Positions 47,765 to 57,712 of a stretch of DNA of 64,000 nucleotides are shown piece after piece (position 1 is the first letter of the stretch; each line of letters starts with the position of its first letter). Where the stretch lies: positions 62,001 to 126,000 of the forward strand of contig NZ_AOLK01000019.1 of the NCBI RefSeq assembly GCF_000336755.1. The letters run 5' to 3'. The DNA is from Haloferax elongans ATCC BAA-1513 (GTDB lineage: Archaea; Halobacteriota; Halobacteria; Halobacteriales; Haloferacaceae). The position numbers were made by a program, and so were the translations under genes. The notes below the pieces were generated by a model. It was not told where the DNA came from. It did not search any database and saw only the letters and a program-made list of their open reading frames with translations.

Positions 47765-49128
47765 CGTGCATCACCGGATGCAATTCCGTCGACTGCGAGT
47801 TCACCGTTTTGTGACTTTGACTGCGTCACGAACGACGGGTCGTGCAGGTGACACGCAGACTGGTGCGTCCCCGCCCCGTGGGTGGTGAGCGACGGCTCTT
47901 CGCGAGCACACGGTGTGGTGTACGAGCGTTCGAGCATCGCCACCGCACCGTCTCTGTCGCCAGCGACGAGTCGTTGGAGCGCGGATTTGACGGTGTCGTT
48001 TGCGTCTGGCGGGAGCGAGACGGTCTCTGCGTCCGCCACTCCTTTCCGCGCCACGTGTTCGTCGTAGAGCTCTTGGACGACTGCGTCGTCTGATACGCTC
48101 TTCCGTTCGTCTTCGAGGTGCTCACGCGTCGTTTCGGCGTCTAACTCGTCGGCCGCGAGCCGACGTTTCAGTGCCAGCACGCGCTGCCACGCGGCCTGCG
48201 AACCGTCCCATCCTTCCGTCGGGATTACCTTCGGGCACCGCGGGTGGAACCGACACCCAGACGGCGGGTCGATGGGGGTTGGAACGTCCCCTTCGAGGTG
48301 GACGCGATCGCGTTCGACCGTCGGGTCGGGAACGGGAATCGCGGACAGCAACGCCTGCGTGTAGGGGTGTTGTGGGTCGGTGAACAGCCGGTCGGTCGGT
48401 GCGACCTCGGCAATCTTCCCGAGGTACATCACCGCGACGCGGTCGCACACTCGCCGCACAATCGACATGTCGTGGCTGATGAACAGCATCGACAGCCCCA
48501 TCTCCTCGCGAAGTTCGTCGAGGAGGTTCAAGATGCGCGCTTGAACGGACACGTCGAGCGCGGACACGGGCTCGTCTGCAATCAGCATACTCGGCTCGAC
48601 AGAGAGCGCTCGGGCGATAGCGATGCGTTGGCGCTGGCCTCCCGAGAACTCGTGTGGGTGTCGGTCGAGGTGCTCAGCACCGAGTCCACACCGTTCTAAC
48701 AGTGACGCCGCTCGCTCTCTCCGCTCAGTGTCGTTTGCGCCGATGTTGTGGACACGCATCGGCTCCATGAGCGTCTTCGCGACGGTATACCGTGGGTTCA
48801 GTGACGCGAAGGGGTCTTGGAAGACCACCTGTACTTCGCTGCGGAACTCGCGGAGTTCCGACCGCGAAAAGCCCGTCACCTCGTCGCCGTCGAAGTACAC
48901 GCTCCCGTCGGTGGGTTCGATGAGTCTCACTGCTGCTCGCGCGAGCGTCGACTTCCCACAGCCGGACTCACCGACGAGACCGAGTGTTTCCCCTTCTTTG
49001 ACGTCCAGCGAGACGTCGTCGACTGCCCGAACGGTTCGGACCTCTTGGTCGGGTCGGAGTCGCCGGATGAGCGAGTCCTTTTCGCTGAAGTGCTTCGTCA
49101 GGCCGTCTATCGTTAGTAGCGAACTCAT
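47761..49128 (-). CDS. dppF: Dipeptide/oligopeptide ABC transporter ATPase (DppF-like)
   Basis: A 455-residue ATPase. Walker [15 protein letters not shown]-loop, signature EFSGGQRQRIAIARAL, Walker B SMLIADEPVSALD are all present. The C-terminal oligopeptide domain carries C-R-F-H-P-R-C-P and, about 120 residues later, C-A-R-E-E-P and A-C-H-L-H-D; the four cysteines match the Fe-S-binding set seen in some Dpp ATPases, split by a long charged insertion. Start at ATG 49126-49128, overlapping the previous gene by four bases. Confidence 0.93.
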   Translation of the reverse strand: MSSLLTIDGLTKHFSEKDSLIRRLRPDQEVRTVRAVDDVSLDVKEGETLGLVGESGCGKSTLARAAVRLIEPTDGSVYFDGDEVTGFSRSELREFRSEVQVVFQDPFASLNPRYTVAKTLMEPMRVHNIGANDTERRERAASLLERCGLGAEHLDRHPHEFSGGQRQRIAIARALSVEPSMLIADEPVSALDVSVQARILNLLDELREEMGLSMLFISHDMSIVRRVCDRVAVMYLGKIAEVAPTDRLFTDPQHPYTQALLSAIPVPDPTVERDRVHLEGDVPTPIDPPSGCRFHPRCPKVIPTEGWDGSQAAWQRVLALKRRLAADELDAETTREHLEDERKSVSDDAVVQELYDEHVARKGVADAETVSLPPDANDTVKSALQRLVAGDRDGAVAMLERSYTTPCAREEPSLTTHGAGTHQSACHLHDPSFVTQSKSQNGELAVDGIASGDAR

Positions 49129-50165
49129 GATGGGTCCTCCCAGAGGCAAGCGCTGTAGTGGTCGTCGCCGACCGCTCGCATCCGCGGGTCGATTTGTCGG
49201 CACTCGTCTGTCGCGTGCGGACACCGCGGTGCGAAGTTACACCCCTCCGGCGTGTCCGCGAGGTTTGGGACGGTCCCGGAGATGGCTTCCAGCGACTGCT
49301 CGTCTGCAGTCGGGTCCGGAACGCAGTCGATGAGTCCCTTGGTGTAGGGGTGTTGCGGGTTGGCGAAGATGTCTTCGACGTCGCCGTACTCGACGACGCG
49401 ACCGGCGTACATGACGGCGACGCGGTCGCAGACTTCCGCGACGACACCGAGGTCGTGCGTGACGATGAGGACGCTCATCGACGTCTGCACGTTCAGTTCC
49501 TGAATCAAATCCAGAATCTGCGCCTCGATAGTGACGTCGAGTGCCGTCGTCGGTTCGTCGGCGATGAGTAAATCGGGCGTACAGGCGAGCGCCATCGCGA
49601 GCATCGCACGCTGTCGCATCCCACCGGAGAACTCGTGTGGGTAGTCGTCGACGCGCTCTTCGGGACTCGGAATCCCGACACGGCGCATCAGTTCGACAGC
49701 TTTCGCTCGCGAGGCGGACTTGGTCAGATTCTCGTGTACTCGGAGTGGTTCGCCGACTTGCCAACCGATGTCGAACACCGGGTTCAGCGCCTTTGCAGGC
49801 TCCTGAAACACCATCGAGACGCGGTTCCCGCGAAGCTGGCGTTTCTCTTCTGGACTCTTCGTGAGGATGTCTTCACCGTCGAATCGGACGGTACCGCCGT
49901 GGACCTCGCCGGGCTCGGGAACGATGTCCATGAGCGATAGGCTCGTCACCGACTTCCCACAGCCGGACTCGCCGACGATACCGAGAATCTCGCCCTCGGC
50001 GATGTCGAACGAGACTCCGTCGACGGCTTGGACCGTTTCACCGGCCGTCTGGAACCGAGTCTGGAGGTTGCGAACCGACAGCAGCGAGTCGTCGGAACAC
50101 ACTTGCGCAGCCTCGGTCTCGGCGTCGATGTCGGCGTCCGAAAGCGTGGTCTGTGCGTCGCTCAT
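49125..50165 (-). CDS. dppD: Dipeptide/oligopeptide ABC transporter ATPase (DppD-like)
   Basis: A 346-residue ATPase with Walker [15 protein letters not shown], signature [17 protein letters not shown] and Walker [14 protein letters not shown]. The C-terminal oligo_HPY region has CNFAPRCP, then ECRQIDP and ACLWEDPS. It pairs with DppF to drive peptide import. Overlaps the permease gene by one base. Confidence 0.94.
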   Translation of the reverse strand: MSDAQTTLSDADIDAETEAAQVCSDDSLLSVRNLQTRFQTAGETVQAVDGVSFDIAEGEILGIVGESGCGKSVTSLSLMDIVPEPGEVHGGTVRFDGEDILTKSPEEKRQLRGNRVSMVFQEPAKALNPVFDIGWQVGEPLRVHENLTKSASRAKAVELMRRVGIPSPEERVDDYPHEFSGGMRQRAMLAMALACTPDLLIADEPTTALDVTIEAQILDLIQELNVQTSMSVLIVTHDLGVVAEVCDRVAVMYAGRVVEYGDVEDIFANPQHPYTKGLIDCVPDPTADEQSLEAISGTVPNLADTPEGCNFAPRCPHATDECRQIDPRMRAVGDDHYSACLWEDPS

Positions 50166-51166
50166 CAGTTCGGCCCTCCGTCAGTGGCAGAGCGTGGGTC
50201 GAACTCGTCTCGGAGGCCGTCCCCGAGCAGATTGAGCGCCAACACCGTCACCATAATCGCGAGCCCCGGGAAGGTGGTCCACCACCACGAGTCAGGGAGG
50301 TACCCCTGCCCGTTCGATATCATCACTCCCCAGGTGGGGATTGGTGGCTGCACGCCCAAGCCGAGGTACGACAGCGACGCTTCGAACAGAATCGCCGTCG
50401 CGACGAGGAACGTCGATTGGACGAGCACTGGTGCCATCGAGTTTGGCAGGATGTGCTGAACGAGGATTCGAACACGAGACAGTCCCGTGTTCTCGGCCGC
50501 CTCGACGAACTCCTCTTCGCTCGTCCGCAACACTTCGCCACGCGTGACTCGGGCAATCTGCGGCGAGTACACGAGCCCGATGACGAAGATGACGTTGATG
50601 ATGTTGTTACTTGTCCACGACCCGACGACCGGCAGTGAGGCGAGCAGCTCTCCCAGCACTGGCAGAATCGTAATCACCGTCTCACTCCCGAGTGCCCCGA
50701 CGAGCGTAATCGCCAAGACGAGCGCCGGGAACGAAATCAGGATATCCATGACTCGCATAATCGATTCGTCGACCCACCCGCCGACGTATCCCGCAATCGA
50801 ACCGGCGGTGATGCCGATGGTTGCGGCGATACCGACTGCTAATAGGCCGACTGCGAGGGAAGAACGCGCTCCGTACACGAGGCGCGTGAACACGTCGCGT
50901 CCGTAGAGGTCCGTCCCCATTGGATTCGCCGGCGTAGGCGGGTGGAGCTTCAGCGCTGGGTCGGCCGTAATCGCGAGTTGCTCACCCGGTGCGTACGGCG
51001 TGATGAGCGGTGCGGCGGCGGCCGCCACCGAGATTGCGGCGACAATCCAGAACGATACCTGGGCGCTCAAATCCAGCCGCCGGTACACTGCGACCAGCCA
51101 GCGGACACGGCTGCCGACTTGGTCGACGACGCTTCTGTTTTCAGAGTGTTTCGTATCGATAGCCAT
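50165..51166 (-). CDS. dppC: Dipeptide/oligopeptide ABC permease (DppC-like)
   Basis: A 333-residue permease with an N-terminal span (about 37-60), a DppC-type extracellular loop containing HPPTPANPMGTDLYGRDVFTRLVYGAR, and the cytoplasmic EAA-like loop (EFVEAAENTGLSRVRILVQHILPN) that docks on the ATPases. Overlaps the upstream dppB by one base. Confidence 0.93.
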   Translation of the reverse strand: MAIDTKHSENRSVVDQVGSRVRWLVAVYRRLDLSAQVSFWIVAAISVAAAAAPLITPYAPGEQLAITADPALKLHPPTPANPMGTDLYGRDVFTRLVYGARSSLAVGLLAVGIAATIGITAGSIAGYVGGWVDESIMRVMDILISFPALVLAITLVGALGSETVITILPVLGELLASLPVVGSWTSNNIINVIFVIGLVYSPQIARVTRGEVLRTSEEEFVEAAENTGLSRVRILVQHILPNSMAPVLVQSTFLVATAILFEASLSYLGLGVQPPIPTWGVMISNGQGYLPDSWWWTTFPGLAIMVTVLALNLLGDGLRDEFDPRSATDGGPN

Positions 51167-52149
51167 TATTCGTAACTAATTCTGGGGTCGAGATACGCGT
51201 AGAGGAGGTCGACGACGAGGTTCGCGACCACGAACACCGTCGCAATGAACAGGACGATTCCCTGAACGGTGACGAGGTCCTGAGAGAGGACCGACATGTA
51301 GAGCAGGCGGCCGATGCCAGGCCACTGGAAGACCTGTTCTATCACGACTGCTCCGTTCAGCAGGAATCCGATTTGCATCCCCATAACCGTCACCACGGGG
51401 ATGAGCGCGTTTCGGAGCGCGTGAATCATCAGTACCGACTTCTCTTTGACTCCCTTCGCACGCGCGGTTCTGACGTACTCTTCTTGAAGGACTTCTACCA
51501 TCGAAGACCGGGTCATTCGCATCACGAGCGCGGCGAACCCGGTTCCGAGGACGGTTGCTGGGGGAAGGATGTGTCTGAGATACGTCCCAAGGCCGTCGCT
51601 GAGCGTTGCGTACCCACCGGACGGGATGAGCGGTGCGCCAAACCAGTTCTGCCAGAACAGCGCGAACACGAGTATCATCATGATCGCAACCCAGAACCCC
51701 GGGAGGCTGATTCCACCGAAGGCCGCGACACGGGTGACGTTGTCGACCCACGTGTCCTTTTTCACGGCACTGATGACGCCGGTCGGAACTGCGACAATGA
51801 CGCCGATGATAAACGAGAAGAACGACAGCTGTGCGGTCGCCCACGCACTGCTCTTGATGAGCGACGTGACTCGCGCACTCTGGGAGTAGGAGTACCCGAA
51901 GTCGAGGTGAAGCACGTCCCACAGCCAGTAGGTGTACTGGATGTAGAGTGGCTCGTTGAGACGCATCTCTCGTCGCAGCTCGTTGACGATGTTCTGCTGT
52001 GCGGCGGCCTCCGGGGGGAGCATCGCGACGACCGGGTCACTCGGACTGAGCCGGATGAACAGGAACGTCACGAGGCTCACACCGAGTAGAACCGGCACGA
52101 GCAGCAGCGTTCGTTTGATTGCGTAATTCGACGTACTCATCAGTACCAC
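51166..52149 (-). CDS. dppB: Dipeptide/oligopeptide ABC permease (DppB-like)
   Basis: A 327-residue permease. Features: first span (LLLVPVLLGVSLVTFLFIRL) followed by the DppB loop with SPSDPVVAMLPPEAAAQQ, six spans, and the docking loop EYVRTARAKGVKEKSVLMIHALRNALIPVVT. Six spans place the transporter in the peptide/nickel importer family. The gene starts 63 bases after the binding-protein stop. Confidence 0.93.
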   Translation of the reverse strand: MVLMSTSNYAIKRTLLLVPVLLGVSLVTFLFIRLSPSDPVVAMLPPEAAAQQNIVNELRREMRLNEPLYIQYTYWLWDVLHLDFGYSYSQSARVTSLIKSSAWATAQLSFFSFIIGVIVAVPTGVISAVKKDTWVDNVTRVAAFGGISLPGFWVAIMMILVFALFWQNWFGAPLIPSGGYATLSDGLGTYLRHILPPATVLGTGFAALVMRMTRSSMVEVLQEEYVRTARAKGVKEKSVLMIHALRNALIPVVTVMGMQIGFLLNGAVVIEQVFQWPGIGRLLYMSVLSQDLVTVQGIVLFIATVFVVANLVVDLLYAYLDPRISYE

Positions 52150-52212
52150 CCTCGATGGATGTGTTTCGACCCGTCTAACGTTGGTCTGGGCATGTATGTG
52201 TTACTTTTGCCG

Positions 52213-53967
52213 TTACTCTTCGAGGAAGACCTTTTCCACGTGCGGGGTTCGTGTCGGATACGCGATGTAGTTCTTCACGGAGCTCCGACGCCCCTGGTTC
52301 GTGTGCGGCCACACCTGCATGATAAGCGGGTAGAAATCTGTGACCTTCTGCTGGACCTTCCGGTATAGTTCTGCGCGCTGTGCTTGGTCCTGAGTGCGAC
52401 GGGCTTCTTCGAGCCATGCGTCGACTTCGTCGTCCCCGTAGAACGAGGAGTTGAAATACTCCCGCGAGTGGAACCCGAGGTACGCGTAGCCGTCGGCGCT
52501 GAAGCCGTAGCCGATACTCTCGATGAGTGCTTCCACGTCGGACGGCGGGCCGACCTCGCGGTTCTCTTCTTTTTCGTCCTTGTCGTCCCACTCGCTCGGA
52601 TACCATGGACCCCAAACAGACCCTTTCTCCTTGGGATTTATCTCCATGTCCACGTTGATCTCCTTGTACGATTGCTGGAGGATTTGTGCGATGTCGACGA
52701 ACTTTGGCTGGTTCGTCACGTCAACTTCCAGCGAGAACCCGTCGCTCTCACCTGCATCGGCGAGTAAGGACTTCGCTTTCTCGATATCGTAGGGATACTT
52801 CGAGACGGACGATTCGTCGTAGGCCCAATGCCACGGTGGGAACACAGACCACGCCGGGTCGGCTCTCCCGGCGAATTTCACCGATTTGATGGCCTCTCGA
52901 TTGGACGCGTGGCCGAGTGCGTGTCGAACTTTCTTTTTTCCGAGTGGTTCGACGTTCCGCCAATTAATGTACATATTGACGCGCTCGACGCTGGGCATCG
53001 AGAGCACCGAGACGTTGTTCGCCTTTTCGAGGTCTTCGACCTTGTTCGCGGGAACGGTCGGGTTGATGTGGGCCTCTCCGGTTTTGAGCTTCGTGTTCCG
53101 GACCGTACCGTCGGGGACGACACTGTACGTGACGCTGTCGAGATACGGTAGTTGCCCCGCCTCGGTTTCTTTGAAGTACTCCTCGTTGCGGGAGAACTCG
53201 TACGGCCCCGAAGCCTCTGCCGACTCGAAGGTGAACGGGCCGGTCGCCCAGACGCCCGTGTCGAACGACCCGAAGTCGTCACCGTGTTCTTCGAGCGCTT
53301 CGACGGGAAGGACGGCAGTCCGATAACTCGTCAGCTTCGACGGGAAGGTGACGTCTTCGTTCGCCAGCGAGAATTCGATTTCGTAGTCGCCGGTCGCGGT
53401 GATTCGTTCCTTCGGGTCGAGCGTCTCCCCGTCAGGCCCCTCACCGAACAGGATTCCTTTGAATTCGCTGCGATTGACTGCACTATACTCTTTGTCGGTG
53501 ATGATTTTGAGGAAGTTCTGTCGGACTGCCTCTGCGTCACACTCGCCGTACGGTCCGTGGAACTGGATACCCTCGTAAAGCGTGAAGGTGTAGGTCTTCC
53601 CGTCGTCACTGACGCTCCAGTCTTTGGCTAGGTCACCCGCGATGCTCCCGTCCTGTTTGAACCGCAGGAGGCTGTTCGAGTACGCCTTCGAGAGCGTCGA
53701 GTCGGTCGTCTGGTCACCGAGGTGCGGATTGAGCGTCTGTGCTTGGGAGGCGACGGTGACGACGAGGTCTCCTCCTTTTTTCACTGCATCCGGTTCCTCG
53801 GTCGTCTGTTGGACCGTCGTTTGCTGAGCGGTCGTCTGAGTCTGGGACGGCGTCGATGGGTCCCCACTGCTCCCGCTACACCCTGCAAGAACCGATGCTC
53901 CCCCAGCCACACCAGCGGCTTTGAGGAATCGGCGTCTGTCGACTTTCGTCTGGCTATCGCTTACCAT
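52213..53967 (-). CDS. dppA: Peptide ABC substrate-binding lipoprotein, Tat-exported
   Basis: A 584-residue family 5 extracellular binding protein. Twin-arginine lipoprotein signal D-R-R-R-F-L-K-A-A-G with lipobox LAGC, then a Gln/Thr-rich linker and the large SBP_bac_5 domain (GGDLVVTVASQAQTLNPHLG; DWSVSDDGKTYTFTLYEGIQ). It captures peptides or similar solutes for the DppBCDF complex. Start at ATG 53965-53967; ATGs 15 and 9 bases earlier are less likely. It is the first gene of the operon after the peptidase. Confidence 0.93.
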   Translation of the reverse strand: MVSDSQTKVDRRRFLKAAGVAGGASVLAGCSGSSGDPSTPSQTQTTAQQTTVQQTTEEPDAVKKGGDLVVTVASQAQTLNPHLGDQTTDSTLSKAYSNSLLRFKQDGSIAGDLAKDWSVSDDGKTYTFTLYEGIQFHGPYGECDAEAVRQNFLKIITDKEYSAVNRSEFKGILFGEGPDGETLDPKERITATGDYEIEFSLANEDVTFPSKLTSYRTAVLPVEALEEHGDDFGSFDTGVWATGPFTFESAEASGPYEFSRNEEYFKETEAGQLPYLDSVTYSVVPDGTVRNTKLKTGEAHINPTVPANKVEDLEKANNVSVLSMPSVERVNMYINWRNVEPLGKKKVRHALGHASNREAIKSVKFAGRADPAWSVFPPWHWAYDESSVSKYPYDIEKAKSLLADAGESDGFSLEVDVTNQPKFVDIAQILQQSYKEINVDMEINPKEKGSVWGPWYPSEWDDKDEKEENREVGPPSDVEALIESIGYGFSADGYAYLGFHSREYFNSSFYGDDEVDAWLEEARRTQDQAQRAELYRKVQQKVTDFYPLIMQVWPHTNQGRRSSVKNYIAYPTRTPHVEKVFLEE

Positions 53968-54079
53968 GACAATGATAGCCAATTACTTGGGGGGTTATAT
54001 AATTTTCCATCATGACCTTGATTGGTTACGATATCGACGGCGTTTCGCTCCGAAATGTGCTCCGGAGTCGCCTGCTGTG

Positions 54080-55426
54080 TTACTCCCATGGCCAGTCTCC
54101 TGTTGCACGAAGGCCTGCTTCGAGGCCGGCTCGTTTCGTTGCATCCCGAATGACCGACGGGTCCACGTGCTCGACTTCGTGTTCCGAGCGGGCTAATCTG
54201 AGCACGGCTTCGCTGAGAACCACTGCGAGGTCGCGGAGGTCTCGGAGGTCGATTTTGTCGGCGGTGTCGGCGTGCGTGTGTGTCCATCCTCGTTCTTGCT
54301 CCGATTCAGACCGAAGCTGAACTCCGGGAACGCCGTGTTTGACAAACGGCCAATGGTCACTGTGGGGGCGGACAGCGTCGTTTATCGACCCGGGGACGCC
54401 GAACGCGTCGAGTGCGGCCTCGAATGCCGCACCAATCTCGTCGAACCCGTGGGTGTAGAGGTCGATGGTCCGTGAGTATCCGATACCGTCTGCGTTGACG
54501 ACGGCCTTCACGGCGTCGAGGTCGTGTTCTCGCACGTACTCGCGCGAGCCGCGGAACCCGACTTCTTCGGCGCCGAACGCGACGAATCGAACCCTCGTTT
54601 CCAGTTGCTCTGTGACCTGCGATAGGAGTCTCGCAGTCTCTGTGAGCAGGGCACAGCCGACACCGTTGTCGTTTGCCCCGCTTCCGATGTCGTGCGCGTC
54701 GATGTGGGCTGTCACGAGAATTTCGTCCGCCGTCTCTGGTCCCAATGCGGCGGACACATTGCGGCTGTTTGTCAGAGGCGTCTCGCAATCGACGGTGACC
54801 GTTCCTTCGATAGACGTTCGGTTGCACCGGCGCTCCAACCACGCGCCGACCTCGCGCGAGACACCGATAGCAGGGATTGGTCCGGCACCATCGTCGGTTC
54901 CCACGTCACCGGTCGGTGGGAGACTCCCCGGCCGGTCAGTTCTGTATATGAACGCACTCGCACCGGCCTCGGCCGCCCACGCGTACTTCTCTAGGCGGTG
55001 AATGTGCCGACCGTGGTCGGCGGGTGTCGTGTCTGCGGCCATCGCGATTGCGCCCTCCAGGTCACGGTTTTCGAAGTCCCGCAGGAGTCCGTGCCCGCAG
55101 TCTACGATTTCGCCGCTCACGGTTTCAGGTGGTGACCCCGGAAGTGCGATGACCTCGTGGTCGGCCGCGAAATCTGTGCCGGCGGCGGTGAGGATACTTT
55201 CACCGCGTTCCCATCCCGGAATCTGGAACTCATCGATTGACACCTCGTCGCATCCGCGACTCCGGAACGCTTCGGCAATCTGCTGTGCAGCCCATTCTTC
55301 ACCTTTCGTGCCGGCAAAGCGGTCGGGACCGTCCGCAAGGTTGACGAGGAACTCCCACGCTTCGGTTTGCGTATACGCGTCGCCGACGACGTGTGTCGGG
55401 AGTAATGTAGACGAGGACTGCGCCAT
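54080..55426 (-). CDS. M28-family zinc aminopeptidase
   Basis: A 448-residue peptidase. Zinc ligands and catalytic residues are visible: H in TAHIDAHD, D in SGANDNGVG, the E-E pair in FGAEEVGFRGS, D in VNADGIGYS and H in GWTHTHADT. A PA-type insert (about residues 95-190) precedes the catalytic core. No signal peptide, so it should be cytoplasmic and finish degrading peptides brought in by the ABC system. It lies directly upstream of that operon. Confidence 0.9.
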   Translation of the reverse strand: MAQSSSTLLPTHVVGDAYTQTEAWEFLVNLADGPDRFAGTKGEEWAAQQIAEAFRSRGCDEVSIDEFQIPGWERGESILTAAGTDFAADHEVIALPGSPPETVSGEIVDCGHGLLRDFENRDLEGAIAMAADTTPADHGRHIHRLEKYAWAAEAGASAFIYRTDRPGSLPPTGDVGTDDGAGPIPAIGVSREVGAWLERRCNRTSIEGTVTVDCETPLTNSRNVSAALGPETADEILVTAHIDAHDIGSGANDNGVGCALLTETARLLSQVTEQLETRVRFVAFGAEEVGFRGSREYVREHDLDAVKAVVNADGIGYSRTIDLYTHGFDEIGAAFEAALDAFGVPGSINDAVRPHSDHWPFVKHGVPGVQLRSESEQERGWTHTHADTADKIDLRDLRDLAVVLSEAVLRLARSEHEVEHVDPSVIRDATKRAGLEAGLRATGDWPWE

Positions 55427-55703
55427 CAGAGACCAGCTCCTTCACCGCGTCTCTGTCCCGAATCGAACACTGCTCGCAGAGCTATCGTCCCGTAAGCCGA
55501 GTGCGGTTGCACTGACGGCCTCGGCACTAGCCTTGGCAATTGCATACACGCCCAGTTGACCCTGGGGCGTTATTTATAATTACCGGGAAACGGGGTCTTT
55601 GCCGGAACTGACGCCCACAAAACATGTGAACAATTTAGAGATTTGTTTTGACAATGCCAAACATATATTGCCGACGACGAGAGTGCCGGTAGTAGAGCAA
55701 CCC

Positions 55704-56504
55704 ATGACCGACACCGAAAACGAGCCCCGGCGGTTGAAGTCCTTACAGCGGGCGACGAAACTCATCGAGACAATCGAGCAGCTAAACGGCGCACGGCTCG
55801 TCGACCTGACGAAACACGTCGACCTCTCGAAGGGGTCGATTCACACGCAACTGGCGACGCTCCGGGATGCGGGATACATCACGAAGCGGGGAGACGAGTA
55901 TCAGCTCGGTCTTCGGTTCGTAACGCTTGGTGAGTACGTGAAAGGCACACAGCGTGTGTACGAAGCCGCGAAAAACCAGGTTGACCGGTTGGCTGCAGAG
56001 ACCGGGGAGTACGCGGATTTGGTCGTCGAAAACGAGGGGCTGGAGGTCGCACTCAAAGTCGCCCGAGGAAAGCGTGCCATGGAGACGGAGTACCACATCA
56101 GCGTCGAGGAGACGCCGCAGTACCTCCACAATAGCTCGGCCGGAAAGGCGATTCTCGCTCACCTCCCTGAGGACCGAGTCCACGAAATCATCGACAAACA
56201 CGGTCTCAATCCGCGAACACCGAACACTATCACCGACCGCGACGCTCTCTTCGACCAGTTAGCTGTCATCCGTGAGCGAGGATACGCGGTGAACGACGAG
56301 GAAGACATCCGTGGGTTTCGCGCCGTCGGTGCACCAATCCTTGATATCGATTCCAACCCTATCGGGGCAATCAGTGTCTCGGCTCCGACGAGCCGTCTGA
56401 AAGGAGAACGGTTCGAAACCGAAATTCCTGACCGCGTGATGCAGGCGACGAACGTCGTCGAAATCGACATCGACACGTCGGCACACGGCCGCCGAACCGG
56501 ATGA
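55704..56504 (+). CDS. IclR-family transcription regulator
   Basis: A 266-residue regulator: N-terminal winged HTH (LVDLTKHVDLSKGSIHTQLA and TLRDAGYI) and a C-terminal IclR effector domain with the typical SSAGKAILAHLPEDRV and GAISVSAPTSRLKGERF blocks. Divergent from the peptidase and ABC operon, which it probably controls in response to a small molecule. Start at ATG 55704, about 30 bases after a TATA-like ACATATATTG (55659-55668). Confidence 0.92.
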   Translation: MTDTENEPRRLKSLQRATKLIETIEQLNGARLVDLTKHVDLSKGSIHTQLATLRDAGYITKRGDEYQLGLRFVTLGEYVKGTQRVYEAAKNQVDRLAAETGEYADLVVENEGLEVALKVARGKRAMETEYHISVEETPQYLHNSSAGKAILAHLPEDRVHEIIDKHGLNPRTPNTITDRDALFDQLAVIRERGYAVNDEEDIRGFRAVGAPILDIDSNPIGAISVSAPTSRLKGERFETEIPDRVMQATNVVEIDIDTSAHGRRTG

Positions 56505-57262
56505 ATGCATTCCGGAGCGATGGTCAACAGTTGTTTGATAAAGCCGAACATTCCCCAATTTAGTCTCAAAATTTACTGCTTCCTTCTCTGAATCGGCCGT
56601 TCTTACGTTCGAATAGAACGCTCACTGAGTATATCTCAGTGGTGTGTGTTCTGAATCACCCGCTACTGTTTGAGAGCATCAAACTGTATGCCAACAACAA
56701 ATTCAAAACATAGTGAATTATTGTATTTCATGCAACAAATGGATTGATAGTTATTCTATTCTTGGAAGATATGTGTTTTGTGGGAAACCTCCCGGAAGTC
56801 CTGTTGAGGCTGTACAGACAGCTCGACTCACTCCCATTACAAGCATACCACCGTAATGCCACCGTAGGATGATACCGCCAGCGGTTTTCCTTTGGTGGGG
56901 AGTTCTTTCTGGGCCGGGTGCTTCGCCGACCTCCGTCACTTGGGTTGTCCCTCGACGTTAGCGAAATGGTTGTGCTGTGAGGAAATTGGTACCTGATTCT
57001 GAATATAGGGGGAGCGAAAGTATGTTATCTCCGATCGGTTTGTGATGCCCCTCTCGCACTACAACCGACTTAGCTTCCACCGCCGGTGAGTATCCAAACC
57101 CAGGGGTCACGAACTAACCTCACACTCGTTTTACTATGTATTTCTCTTCTAAATAGGGGACTCAGAGTAGACGCATCACAATCTGCGCTTCTAGTCTATT
57201 AGAAGAGCAAAATAAAACTCAAGTTGAGATACTGAGTATATATCAATACTTTCTTGAATTAT
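56505..57262. other. Long AT-rich intergenic region
   Basis: No plausible long gene on either strand. A 7-bp hairpin CACTGAG-TATAT-CTCAGTG lies at 56623-56641 and a short direct repeat ACCACCGTA/GCCACCGTA near 56848-56865. The base composition differs strongly from the flanks, as in plasmid segments that have lost genes. Confidence 0.5.
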
Positions 57263-57391
57263 ATGAAACTCTATGTTCAGCGCTCCGACCACACGCTGTC
57301 CGTATCGACCGGCGACGAGCGTGGTTTTGTAGACCAGTGGTGGCGCGTACTCGACGTCACGGCAGTCGGCACCAGTCGCCACAAAGGGTAA
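57263..57391 (+). CDS. Candidate 42-residue small protein
   Basis: ATG at 57263 follows the TATA element GTATATATC (57236-57244) by about 20-25 bases, the leaderless spacing of archaeal genes. The frame encodes 42 residues starting MKLYVQRSDHTLSVSTGDER and including F-V-D-Q-W-W-R-V, with good haloarchaeal codon use in an otherwise AT-rich stretch. No family recognised. It could also be the truncated start of a larger lost gene. Confidence 0.5.
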   Translation: MKLYVQRSDHTLSVSTGDERGFVDQWWRVLDVTAVGTSRHKG

Positions 57392-57424
57392 ACATCAATA
57401 ACCCCTTCGCACGTCAGGGCATGT

Positions 57425-57712
57425 ATGAGCCACCCCCAGGGTGAGTCGTACGACCGCGAGCAGACAGACTACTGGACTGACGAGGAGTTCCGCGAACGAA
57501 TCTCTGACCTCCCACCGAGTGCGAAACTGGTCGCGAGAATTCTCGATAACAACGACCAGATGACCCAAGAACAGCTGATGTCCGAATCGTTGCTTCTGCG
57601 ACGAACTGTCGGGTACGCGCTCAATCGCCTCGAAGAAAACGGACTCGTCCACTCCCGTCCTGACCTCCGAGACCCGCGAAAGCGTCTGTACGAACTTGCG
57701 ATGGATACCTAA
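57425..57712 (+). CDS. MarR-like winged-HTH regulator
   Basis: A 95-residue protein that is little more than a DNA-binding domain: LPPSAKLVARILDNNDQMTQ, then EQLMSESLLLRRTVGYALNR and a wing with DPRKRLYEL. It matches the short MarR/ArsR-like single-domain regulators frequent in haloarchaea. It stands alone with no clear partner gene. Confidence 0.82.
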   Translation: MSHPQGESYDREQTDYWTDEEFRERISDLPPSAKLVARILDNNDQMTQEQLMSESLLLRRTVGYALNRLEENGLVHSRPDLRDPRKRLYELAMDT

